Shown: piece after piece, positions 1 to 8,185 of the stretch | Layout of the letters: each line of letters begins with the position of its first letter | How positions within the stretch are numbered: position 1 is the stretch's first letter | NCBI GenBank assembly: GCA_034096865.1 | Contig: JAWQFJ010009662.1 | Coordinates: 1 to 12,480 of the forward strand | DNA: 12,480 nt | Direction: 5' to 3' | Origin: Theodoxus fluviatilis | Lineage: Eukaryota; Mollusca; Gastropoda; Cycloneritida; Neritidae | The notes under the pieces: generated by a model | Database searches by the model: none | Told to the model about the DNA's origin: nothing | Seen by the model: only the letters and a program-made list of their open reading frames with translations | Program-made: the position numbers and the translations under genes

Positions 1-469
1 AGAACACATGGTACCCCCTACTTTTCATGAAACTCCACGGGCTTCCTGTTGAGTCATGATCAGTACAAATCGCCACTCTCCGCCTTCGGTGGTCTTGCTG
101 GCACCTTCTGGGTGGCTTTGGGGGGGTCTACTTTCTAGCCATGCTGCTAAAGTATCTCGCATTCGCAATGTCGTTCCTTCCATATCTCCACTCTCCAGAG
201 TGCCTCTCGTCCGCTCAGGCCTCCGAAAAACTTCTCGTGCCAAACCTACAAACCACCACCAAATCCTTATTGGCCAGAGATCCTTATCACTTTCCAAGCC
301 GCCTAATCTGTCTGATGAATGCTCTGCCGTCATCTCTCCGTGGCATCACTTCTCTTCCTTCCTTCAAATCTCCCCTCAAACCCATTTTTTCCGTAAAGCT
401 AGTTTTCGTGTAGTTGCCCCTGATGGCCTCTACTGCTTCCTAGAAACAGTTAAAGTGCTTGTAATACTG
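1..469. other. Unassigned DNA
   Basis: Frames of 90-180 codons exist on both strands, but none shows a recognisable domain or splice context. The minus strand may be the body of the SINE-like element headed at 470-560. Confidence 0.4.
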
Positions 470-560
470 TATGATCGGGAGGTGGTGCTGCACCCACCAG
501 CCTCAAGCGACTGCAGGTCAAGTGCGCTAACACTCAGCCATACTGACCACTCAGCCTGGG
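470..560 (-). mobile_element. Decayed tRNA-like SINE head, minus strand
   Basis: Minus-strand TGGCTGAGTGTTAGCGCA (540-523) is a good A box of the TGGCNNAGTGG type. About 30 nt on, GGTGG..CCACC (498-481) could be a T-arm stem with an eight-base loop whose B box is degraded. The sequence around it resembles tRNA-SINE heads. No element end is defined. Confidence 0.4.
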
Positions 561-935
561 AGCCCCTACTACTACCCCTTACCCTGGCCTCTTAGTTGGG
601 ACTGTTTGATCTGTCAGCGCTGCTATAAAAAACCCTACTTCTTTTGCATGTGCCCTTCTTATTATCCAACAAAATACATCAAAACCTATACCAGAAGTAC
701 TCACAATTGAATAAAGAATAAATGTATGTCGTTTTAATGTTACTGCTGAATTCGGGGGCAATTTTTGGAAAGCACATTTCATGATGCCTTCCCCCATTAC
801 TCACAGCATTTGCTGGGACTAGCAGGCTTGGCCCAGTCACAACCTTGCAGCATATGCTGTGACTACAGGTTAAGGGCTACCACTACTACTAACCAAAATT
901 GGGGTCCTTGGCGTTGCTGTTCATCAAGCAGTTTG
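561..935. other. Unassigned intergenic or intronic DNA
   Basis: AT-rich in its first half. A 72-codon minus-strand frame shows no known domain. I see no gene here. Confidence 0.5.
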
Positions 936-1475
936 AAAAAACCTGCTATCACTGCCTTTCAAGACAATGGTTCCCTCCTCCTCCGACTACTACTACTCCC
1001 ATTACTGCTACCCATCATTGATGTCCTTGACATCGCTGTTCACCATGCAGCCAAGAAGAACCTGCTACAACTGCCTTTCAAGATAATGGTTCCCTACTCC
1101 TCCTACTGCTCCCCCTACTACTACAACCCATCACTGATGTACTTGACGTTGATGTTTATCATGCAGTCAAGAAGGACCTGCCACCACTGCCTTTCAAGTC
1201 ATTGTTCCCTACCACTACTGCTGTTGCTACTACTACAGCAGCCAAGAAGGACCTGCCACCACTGCCTTTCAAGTCATTGTTCCCTACCACTACTGCTATT
1301 GCTACTACTACAGCAGCCAAGGACCTGCTACCACTGCCTTTCAAATCATTGTTCCCTACCACTACTGCTGTTGCTACTACTACCGCTACAACCACCACCA
1401 CCACCACTACTACTACCCACCATTGATGTCTTTGACGTCGATGTTCATCATGCAGCCGAGAAGAACCTGGAGTGC
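936..1475. repeat. Complex tandem repeat, periods 119/116/75/72 bp
   Basis: The anchor CTGCCTTTCA recurs at 952, 1071, 1187, 1262 and 1334, giving steps of 119, 116, 75 and 72 bp. Long units carry a second module (CATTGATGT..TTGACNTCG..GTTCA.CATGCAGCC) at about 1014, 1131 and 1421; short units lack it. Triplet tracts (ACT/CTA) lie inside each unit and account for 3-bp size changes. A 315-codon plus-strand frame crosses the array, but it reads as low-complexity Leu/Cys/His and I do not treat it as a gene. Confidence 0.85.
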
Positions 1476-1663
1476 CTCATTATGCCCATTGTAGGCCTGC
1501 AACACAACAACACAACAACATGTACGCATGTGTCAAAACAACTGCAGCACATCAGTATCTTGGTAGCACTGCTGCTTACTTTTGAAAACAAAATTTATAT
1601 TCTAAGCGGTTCAAACTTTACAGTATTCGAAATACATGTTTGGAATACTCCTAGAGGAGAACT

Positions 1664-2530
1664 CATCAGCCACTTCTGCTCCCACTCAGCGAGGCGATTT
1701 AAATCCTCTTGAAGGGCTTGCTTGTTGCTGGCGGAGCTGATAGTCTTGTGGCAGAGAGTGTCATCGGCAAACAGGCGAGAGGTGGAAGTGAGGCCATCAG
1801 GAAGGTCATTTATGTAGAGCACAAATAGTGCGGGGCCGATCACGGACCCCTGTGGTACCCCAGATTCTACAGGAGCTGGGCGAGAGGTGGCTCCGTCGAC
1901 TACAACTGCCTGCTGTCGGTCAGAGAGGAACTCTCTGATCCAGGCGTGGATCCGGCCGACGATTCCATAGTGGTGAAGCTTGTGGAGGAGTAGCTGGTGG
2001 CAGACTCGGTCGAACGCCTTGCTGAAATCCATAATGAGGGCGTGAGTCTCCTTCCCCCTTTCAAGGTCGTCTGTCATCTCATCCACTAGCCCCAGCAGTT
2101 GGCTCTCGCAGGAGCGCTTACGTCTGAATCCATGCTGTTCTGTTCGCAGGATGCCGTTGTTCTCAGCAAAGGACATGAGCGTGCTGGTGACAATATGCTC
2201 CAAGAGCTTACATGGTATTGAAGTCAGTGAGATGGGTCGATAGTTTGATGGATCGTATCGTTGGCCCTTCTTGTAGACTGCCGTGACATTCGCTTGGCGC
2301 CAGTCGCTTGGGACAACGCCTGTGTTTAGCGAGGACTGAAAAAGGAGGGCCAGGGCAGGTGAGAGTTCATCAGCAAGCTCCTTCAGAATCCTTGGGCTGA
2401 TGCCGTCGGGTCCTGGTGCCTTGCTGGGGTCCAAGTCTTTCATCAGTTTTCTGACGCCAGAGCTTTTGATGTTGATAAAGCTACAGGTGGGACGGTCAGG
2501 CTGTGTATGGAGGTTTGTACGTTTTCGGAA
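1664..2530 (-). mobile_element. Reverse transcriptase fragment of a jockey/CR1-type LINE, 3'-truncated
   Basis: The minus strand has an uninterrupted frame from the region around 2604 to 1595. Its recognisable RT part runs from about 2530 (RTNLHTQPDRPTCSF) to 1664. Counting from the Met at 2443, motifs in order are DPSKAPGPDGIS (5-16), YKKGQRYDPSNYRPISLTS (57-75), HGFRRKRSCESQL (104-116), motif A DFSKAFDRV (139-147), motif B SGVPQGSVIGP (194-204) and motif C LFADDT (224-229), so the catalytic aspartates are intact. After WEQKWLM (residue 260) the family's usual continuation is lost and unrelated sequence follows. The endonuclease, thumb and 3' end are absent. The lack of stops suggests a fairly recent copy, but it cannot be a working element. 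Such RTs copy their own RNA at a nicked target site. Clade assignment is from motif style only. Confidence 0.9.
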
Positions 2531-2577
2531 TTCTTCTTCTGTGCAGGAGATCCTGGGGCTATGTACTTCAAGAGGAA

Positions 2578-2755
2578 TGAATGGATGAAGTTTTATGGCT
2601 TATCAGCCTTTGTGGGCTATGTAAGGCCATTAATAAGAAAATTGCTAGAACTAGTTAGAATATGATCAAGTTGTCACGGTTGCCCTCTTTATTCGCCTCA
2701 CAAAATGCATACAGAGACGCAGCGAGTCTATTCTTGTCCCCATCCCACAGGGGGA
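2578..2755 (-). mobile_element. Short retroposon, copy 1, with 14-bp target-site duplication
   Basis: A 178-bp insert is flanked by identical 14-bp direct repeats, TACTTCAAGAGGAA at 2564-2577 and 2756-2769. Its plus-strand left end is an AATG/GATG-like run, which read on the minus strand is an ATTC-type 3' tail. The body is related to copy 2 (6524-6770): the motif GGCTATG.AAGGCCATTAAT at about 2615-2633 recurs at 6598-6616, and both share a CCCACAG(G/A)GG motif at the far end. Tail plus duplication identify a target-primed retroposon (SINE or truncated LINE). It landed at the upstream edge of the LINE RT fragment. It has no coding capacity. Confidence 0.75.
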
Positions 2756-2769
2756 TACTTCAAGAGGAA

Positions 2770-3089
2770 AGAATTGCAGTGGAGAAATGGAAAGTAAAGT
2801 TGACTCCTTTACTTTGCAGCATTCATGTTTTTTCCTGAACTTTTCAAAGACAGAATGGGCACATTTTTTTCACAATCAGATTCTTATCATTCTTGCATCA
2901 TGGGAGAGCTCGTTCTCTTTTCTTTTTTAGATACGTGTCAATCTCAAAACTATCCAATGGAGATGAAAAACTCATTTAGTGGTAAAGGGTCGCTAATGGT
3001 CCCATGTTGGAAGGCCAAATTGGCACTGCTCTTGCATCTTCCTGCCTGCTGTAGACATTCCTATCAGTTACACACAGTGGAATGATTTC
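2770..3089. other. Unassigned DNA
   Basis: An 86-codon plus-strand frame (2825-3085) has no recognisable domain. The segment adjoins the foldback element. I see nothing else. Confidence 0.5.
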
Positions 3090-3353
3090 CGATAATGGGC
3101 TACATGAGTGAACTCATCCAAGGAGAGGGATGCATGAAAGACTGTGAAGCGGGTGGGCTGCACAAGCTGATGGACCACGGCATCTGATTGGTGTAAATAA
3201 TAAAAATAATGTACATCCCAACAAAAATACTCATCTATTTATCTATTTACACCAAATAATTGCTGTGGCATGTCAGCTTCCAGGGCCCACCAGCTTCGCA
3301 GTCTTTCCCGCCCCCCTCTCCTTGGACGAGTCCACTAGTGTGATCCATTATCG
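3090..3353. mobile_element. Foldback / MITE-like inverted repeat, 110-bp arms
   Basis: Positions 3090-3199 and 3244-3353 are inverted copies of each other. Aligned by hand without gaps over 110 bp they match at about three quarters of positions, with perfect blocks such as AAGGAGAGGG (3120-3129) and GGTGTAAATA (3190-3199). A 44-bp AT-rich loop separates them. A further TTACAC/GTGTAA pair lies outside the arms (3068-3073 and 3357-3362), possibly the true termini. There is no coding frame. This fits a non-autonomous DNA-transposon foldback element; I could not confirm a target-site duplication. In RNA of either strand it would form a long imperfect hairpin. Confidence 0.75.
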
Positions 3354-3550
3354 TAAGTGTAACCTACACAGTAAGTAAACATAAATATTTGTTTAATGTA
3401 CTTTTTTCAAATTGCACTCACTGAAAGATGACCCGGGGAGTATGGAGCACCTGCTCGAAGGAGATTGGTTGCCGAGTTGTCAAGCAGCTGCAACCAAAAT
3501 AAGATGACAATGATTATGATAGAAAATGATGACATTACTACCACCATTAC

Positions 3551-3574
3551 CACTACTACTACTACTACTACTAC
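3551..3574. repeat. (ACT)n microsatellite
   Basis: About eight perfect ACT triplets lie directly before the GGA tract, with the short CCAAG junction between them. Confidence 0.95.
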
Positions 3575-3987
3575 CAAGGAGGAGGAGGAGGAGAAGGAGG
3601 AGGAGAAGGAGGAGGAGCAGGAGGAGGAGCAGGAGGAGGAGGAGAAGGAGGAGGAGCAGGAGGAGGAAGAGGTAGGAGGAGGAAGAGGGAGGAGGAGGAG
3701 GAAGAAGAGGGAGGAGGAGGAGGAGGAGGAGGTAGCAGGAGGAGGAGGAGGAAGAGGTAGGAGGAGGAGGAAGAGGTAGAAGTTAAGAGGGAGGTGGGAG
3801 GAGGAGGTAGGAGTTAAGAGGTAGGAGGAGGAGGAGGAGGAGGAGGAGGAGGAGGAGGAGGAGGAGGAGGAGGAGGAGGAGGAGGAGGAAGAGGAGGAGG
3901 AGGAGGAGGAGGAGGAGGAGGAGGAGGAGGAGGAGGAGGAGGAGGAGGAGGAGGAGGAGGAGGAGGAGGAGGAGGAGGAGGAGGAGA
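3575..3987. repeat. (GGA)n purine tract
   Basis: About 410 bp of GGA/GAG triplets with GCA, GTA and GAA interruptions. From 3823 to 3987 (165 bp) the plus strand is uninterrupted purine. Long homopurine mirror-symmetric tracts can form triplex (H-DNA) structures. On the minus strand, in the direction of the ankyrin gene, it would be a pyrimidine (UCC) run. Its poly-Pro and poly-Leu frames are artefacts of the repeat. Confidence 0.97.
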
Positions 3988-4181
3988 TTTAATATTTGGG
4001 TACAAAACCCATCAACTCTCAGTATATATGTGACTGTTGTATGCATTGAGCAATTGAAGAAAATTCCATCTCCTCTGCCAATTTACAGACATCACAAATG
4101 ATCCTTGTCACTGTTTATGGCCTCTACATGCCAAGATGCTCCAGATCCTAAAGAGCTTCTGCTAGTCATTCCTGGTGACAC

Positions 4182-4244
4182 TGGCAAATCGCAATCCATC
4201 GATAGTTTGTTGTCATCTGCTTCTCCAAACAGACTGGCAAGAAG
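4182..4244 (-). CDS. Candidate exon D (linker) of the ankyrin gene, weak
   Basis: After exon C, family members have a short variable linker before the next (I/V)SPLHLAAY repeat. In the correct phase (0) the minus strand at 4244 reads LLASLFGEADDNKLSMDCDLP and then VSP, which would fit such a linker. A possible acceptor (GACAGAG) precedes it. The donor is uncertain: CCA|GTGTCA at 4182 is only moderate, and the frame stays open to a stop at 4092-4094, so the exon could be longer. The pyrimidine tract is poor. This could equally be a chance open frame in the intron. If real, the intron between C and D is about 2.15 kb and is mostly satellite. Confidence 0.3.
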
Positions 4245-4492
4245 CTCTGTCAAACCAAGGTATGCCACCAGCCTGTTCACCAGCTGCCCTAACTGTCCAC
4301 CAAAGAGGAAGCAAAATGATCACAAGGACCCCTTGCAAACTGAGGAGAGGCTATGCCCAAATAGTTTGCTCATCAATAAACCTGGGATTCCTATGCCTGC
4401 AAGCAATCATAGTCAGGGGTTTTCAAACCCACTTGCCCGAGAGAGTAAAAACTGTGTTGTGCAACTTAATACTCCAGTCGCTGTCCCATGGT

Positions 4493-4682
4493 CAGTCAAC
4501 AATACAGACACAGCAATCTCAACAAAAGCAGACACGAACAGTCAACAACTCAGACACAACAGTCTCGACAAAGACAGGCAAGAACAGTCAACATCAAAGA
4601 CAACAGCTCAATAGACATGGACAGTCAGCAAACACAGACACAGCAGTCTCAACAAAGACAGACAGGGACAGTCAACAACATA
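4493..4682. repeat. 46-bp founder repeats of the satellite
   Basis: Units starting with CAGTC(A)(A/G)CA begin at 4493, 4539, 4585, 4622 and 4669, with lengths 46, 46, 37 and 47 bp. Each (apart from the shortened third) contains CAGACACA.CA(A/G)TCTC(A/G)ACAAA, whose core is the later 18-bp unit. The fifth unit runs straight into the 18-bp array. Confidence 0.8.
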
Positions 4683-6353
4683 GACACAGCAGTCTCAACA
4701 CACACAGCAGTCTCAACACACACAGCAGTCTCAACACGCTCAACGGTCTCAACACACACAGCAGTCTCAACACACACAGCGGTCTCAACACACACAGCAG
4801 TCTCAACACACACAGCGGTCTCAACACACACAGCGGTCTCAACACACACAGCAGTCTCAACACACACAGCGGTCTCAACACACACAGCAGTCTCAACACA
4901 CACAGCGGTCTCAACACACACAGCAGTCTCAACACACACAGCAGTCTCAACACACACAGCGGTCTCAACACACACAGCGGTCTCAACACACACAGCAGTC
5001 TCAACACACACAGCGGTCTCAACACACACAGCAGTCTCAACACACACAGCGGTCTCAACACACACAGCAGTCTCAACACACACAGCAGTCTCAACACACA
5101 CAGCAGTCTCAACACACACAGCAGTCTCAACACGCACAGCGGTCTCAACACACACAGCAGTCTCAACACACACAACGGTCTCAACACACACAAGTCTCAA
5201 CACACACAGCGGTCTCAACACACACAGCGGTCTCAACACACACAGCAGTCTCAACACACACAGCAGTCTCAACACACACAGCGGTCTCAACACACACAGC
5301 GGTCTCAACACACACAGCAGTCTCAACACACACAGCAGTCTCAACACACACAGCAGTCTCAACACACACAGCAGTCTCAACACACACAGCGGTCTCAACA
5401 CACACAGCGGTCTCAACACACACAGCGGTCTCAACACACACAGCAGTCTCAACACACACAGCGGCCTCAACACACACAGCGGCCTCAACACACAGAGGGG
5501 TCTCAACACACACAGCGGTCTCAACACACACAGCAGTCTCAACACACACAGCAGTCTCAACACACACAGCAGTCTCAACACACACAGCAGTCTCAACACA
5601 CACAGCAGTCTCAACACACACAGCAGTCTCAACACACACAGCGGCCTCAACACACACAGCAGTCTCAACACACACAGCAGTCTCAACACACAGCGGTCTC
5701 AACACACACAGCAGTCTCAACACACACAGCAGTCTCAACACACAGCGGTCTCAACACACACAGCAGTCTCAACACGCACAGCGGTCTCAACACACACAGC
5801 AGTCTCAACACACACAGCAGTCTCAACACACACAGCAGTCTCAACACACACAGCAGTCTCAACCAACACACACAGCAGTCTCAACACACACAGCAGTCTC
5901 AACCAACACACACAGCAGTCTCAACCAACACACACAGCAGTCTCAACAGACACAGCAGTCTCAACACACACAGCAGTCTCAACACACACAGCAGTCTCAA
6001 CAGACACAGCAGTCTCAACACACACAGCAGTCTCAACACACACAGCAGTCTCAACACACACAGCAGTCTCAACCAACACACAGCAGTCTCAACACACACA
6101 GCGGCCTCAACACACACAGAGGTCTCAACACACACAGCAGTCTCAACACACACAGCAGTCTCAACACACACAGCAGTCTCAACACACACAGCGGTCTCAA
6201 CACACACAGCAGTCTCAACACACACAGCAGTCTCAACACACACAGCAGTCTCAACACACACAGCAGTCTCAACACACACAGCAGTCTCAACACACACAGC
6301 AGTCTCAACACACACAGTGGTCTCAACAGACACAGGGGTCTTAACACACACAG
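4683..6353. repeat. 18-bp minisatellite, about 92 copies
   Basis: The unit is TCTCAACACACACAGCAG with a common CGG variant at its last triplet. About 1670 bp gives roughly 92 units. Because 18 is a multiple of 3, all frames stay open for long runs (hexapeptides HTAVST, THSSLN, QHTQQS on the plus strand). Sixteen-bp units occur around 5690-5750 and 22-bp units (an extra CAAC) at about 5860-6080. The array lies between ankyrin exon C and candidate exon D. In the direction of that gene it reads CTGCTGTGTGTGTTGAGA, a UG-rich RNA. Confidence 0.97.
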
Positions 6354-6399
6354 CTGGACTCAGTACACCACAAGCAAGAGCAACGCAGCAAGAACCCAC

Positions 6400-6511
6400 C
6401 ATCTCCAAAGCCAGTTTGTGTCCCTTCAGAGCAGCGTAGTGGACAGCATTGAAGCCCCGCTCATCCTTGATCCCTGGCCTGGCATCATTGCGCAGCAACA
6501 CTTCTATCACT
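6400..6511 (-). CDS. ANKRD28: Exon C of PP6 ankyrin-repeat regulatory subunit (ANKRD28/44/52-like)
   Basis: This 112-bp exon (1 base + 37 codons) is the most diagnostic part. The first base, A, joins AA from exon B to make Lys, giving DAK-VIEVLLRNDARPGIKDE. The next repeat follows as RGFNAVHYAALKGHKLALEM. The family hallmark is LLRNDA.PGI.D..G.NAVHY, which I recall closely matching vertebrate ANKRD28/44/52. The acceptor is CTACCTGTCTGCAG|A and the predicted donor is GAGATG|GTGGGT at 6399, so the exon leaves in phase 0. Reading past the donor gives VGSCCVALAC, which is not ankyrin-like and supports the cut. Immediately upstream an ATTC-rich retroposon tail abuts the acceptor. Downstream, about 45 nt into the intron, the 18-bp satellite begins. 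The product is presumably a cytoplasmic scaffold for PP6; this is family inference. Confidence 0.9.
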
Positions 6512-6523
6512 CTGCAGACAGGT

Positions 6524-6770
6524 AGAATGAATGAATGCATGGATGAATGAATAAATAAATGAATAAATGAAATGTTATGGCCTATCCGCCTTTGTAGGCT
6601 ATGAAAGGCCATTAATCATGCATCACTCCAGCTAGTTAGAGTAAGAACAAGTCAAATCTCAATTTTCCCTAGTTATTTGCTTTTTACAAATCACATAGGG
6701 AGGCACTGTGGGTCCATTCTTACCCCCAACCCACAGAGGTTCTACGGACAGAAATCGGATACTCCTCCCT
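6524..6770 (-). mobile_element. Short retroposon, copy 2, tail against exon C acceptor
   Basis: This is the same family as 2578-2755 and in the same orientation. The 3' tail is the AATG/AATA-type run at 6524-6570 (ATTC/TTTATT on the minus strand). The body runs through the GGCTATGAAAGGCCATTAAT motif to CCAACCCACAGAGG near 6735; the far end is not sharply defined. The tail stops only about 10 nt before the exon C acceptor AG at 6512-6513. I could not see a clear target-site duplication. Confidence 0.65.
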
Positions 6771-7012
6771 CCCCAGGCCCACCTGTAAATTCATTCTACT
6801 ACACTTATTGTAGTCACACAATGGAGATGTTAAGAACAAGATAAACATATCTGGATGAGGAAATACTCAAAGATATAAGTAGTAATGAATTGCTTTACAT
6901 GTTGACTGCATACTGGATAGACTATCCACAGAATTCATCTGTGAAGTGGCTGGCCCGGACCCACCCCAAGTGTACATGGTCAGCCCCTCAGCCGTAGACA
7001 GGCAGAGATAAG

Positions 7013-7100
7013 CGAGCATGCTTAGGGGTTAGACAATGTGCGAGGCGCAGTGCCTTGGTTCTATCCTTGGGATGGGCCAAATCTGGGTTTATTGAAATAT
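7013..7100 (+). repeat. SINE-like interspersed repeat, forward copy
   Basis: This 88-bp segment has an inverted partner at 9455-9541. Both contain CGAGCATGCTT, GGGGTTAGAC.ATGTGCGAGG, CAGTGCC.TGGTTCTATCC and AAATCTGGGTTTATT. GGTTCTATCC (7057-7066) resembles a Pol III B box, and TTAGACAATGTGCGAGG may be a decayed A-box region, suggesting a tRNA-related head. The T stem does not pair well, so the tRNA origin is tentative. The LINE 3' fragment starts directly after it. Confidence 0.6.
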
Positions 7101-7525
7101 AATCTGTGCACAGATTTACAGAGACGGATACAAGCCCTGGAAATGACATGCTACCACAAGATCTCATATAAAGACAATGTCACGAATGAGGAAGTCAGCA
7201 ACAGGATCAGGAGAGCAATTGGACAGTACGAAGACCTGCTCTCAATTGTGAAAAGCAGAAAGCTGAAGTGGTACGGTCACATGTCAAGAGGCAGTGGGCT
7301 GGCCAAGACCAACCTGCAAGGTACCGTACCAGTTGGGAAAAAGAGGCAGGCAGAGAAAGAGGTGGGAAGACAACATCAAAGAGTGGACAGGCTTGACCTT
7401 TGCTGACTCACAGCGAGCCACAGAGGATAGAGATCGTTGGAGGAAGATTGTCCGAAAGTCATCAGTGGTGCCTCAACAACCCATCTCAGGGTTAAGAGAC
7501 TGAACTGAACTGAACTGAATCTGTG
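7101..7525 (+). mobile_element. 3'-terminal fragment of an RTE-like LINE with CTGAA tail
   Basis: This is the C-terminal end of a LINE endonuclease-reverse transcriptase protein. The first frame reads DLQRRIQALEMTCY, ISYKDNVTNEEVSNRIRRAI and KLKWYGHMSRGSGLAKTNLQ. After a one-base insertion near 7335-7350 it continues in the next frame as RGRQRKRWEDNIKEWTGLTF and SQRATEDRDRWRKIVRKSSV, ending at the TGA at 7501-7503. The stop is followed at once by a CTGAA pentamer repeat (7499-7519), a typical LINE simple tail. The motifs KWYGH and GRQRKRWEDNIKEWTG are those of this common element end in marine animals. Catalytic domains are missing (5' truncation) and the frameshift makes it dead. RTE-like placement is from memory. 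Confidence 0.85.
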
Positions 7526-8024
7526 CACGTCAGTGCACAAAGGCAGCAAGAGCCATGGCAGAAGCTGCAGAGAAAGCATCAGCCTGGATCTGGATGCGCC
7601 GAAACACCAGAGACCAGAGCCCCGCTGCTCACTAGTAGAGGAAGCAGACAACCTCCCACCACACTGTGCATGCAAGTCATGCAAGTCCAGGGCAGCAGAT
7701 GGGCACCTGGAACTTTAACCAGGTGTGGCCCTCCCCCGAGAGTGTCAGAAAGTGTACAGGGCCAAAACACTTGTCGACGGGGGCTCTTCCTCTGAAGGTC
7801 ATCTGCTGCCTTGTTCCGTTGGGAGTTTCTTGCTACTGTAAGGGCTGCAGAAGAGATTGCCATTCCCGTGTGAGGCTCTACTTAGCAAGGTCAGTTAGGA
7901 CTGCAAGAGAGTTAATCAATGTGCATGTGTGTGTCAGTTCTTGTCCATCCATCCATCTGCCCATCCTCCTCTCCACCTATCATAGTTATCTGTCTATCCC
8001 ATCCATCCACATCTGGGAACTTAC
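7526..8024. other. Intron DNA between exons B and C, GC-richer, probably repeat-derived
   Basis: Several overlapping short frames are open on both strands at 7523-7863 without a known domain. A CCATC/CTAT-rich stretch lies at 7944-8008. It may be the relic of another retroposon. No exon border pair is convincing. Confidence 0.4.
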
Positions 8025-8165
8025 TTGGCGTCCACATCACCGGCAGCAGCGTAGTGCAGTGGTGTGCAGCCTTGGCTGTCCGTTGCGTTGACTGCACTTC
8101 CTGCCAGCAACAGCAGTTGCACACACTGCACATGCACATTAGCTGCTGCATAGTGCAGAGATGTT
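8025..8165 (-). CDS. ANKRD28: Exon B of PP6 ankyrin-repeat regulatory subunit (ANKRD28/44/52-like)
   Basis: This 141-bp exon (1 base + 46 codons + 2 bases) holds most of two ankyrin repeats. It contains [15 protein letters not shown], then [15 protein letters not shown], then [15 protein letters not shown]; the last four residues of the first repeat plus the [10 protein letters not shown] motif are canonical. The acceptor is ATGTTTCAG|A at 8166 and the donor is GCCAA|GTAAGT (intron starts at 8024), both close to consensus. Two unusual family marks are present: the AAAN after LHYA, and a repeat that is 34 residues long rather than 33 once joined to exon C. Both match the vertebrate ANKRD28 block as I remember it. 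Upstream of the acceptor, about 20 nt away, a run of AATAC (GTATT on this strand) marks a retroposon-like tail. No stop or frameshift is seen. Confidence 0.9.
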
Positions 8166-8185
8166 CTGAAACATATAATGGGGTC

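Noticed and set aside
25..595. Overlapping frames of 90-180 codons at the left edge
   Set aside because: No domain, splice context or family likeness on either strand.
765..1712. 315-codon plus-strand frame
   Set aside because: Mostly low-complexity repeat translation; step sizes of 119 and 116 bp are not multiples of three, so the peptide is not conserved between units.
1595..2443. A functional reverse transcriptase gene
   Set aside because: Catalytic motifs are intact but the endonuclease, thumb and 3' end are missing.
3783..4046. Poly-Leu / poly-Pro proteins
   Set aside because: Pure read-through of the GGA tract.
4683..6353. CRISPR array
   Set aside because: The 18-bp units follow one another directly with no unique spacers, no cas gene, and a eukaryotic context.
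4175..6439. Open frames of 754 and 618 codons across the 18-bp array
   Set aside because: The unit is a multiple of three, so every frame stays open; all frames are equally long, none has a non-repeat domain, and the array is intronic to the ankyrin gene.
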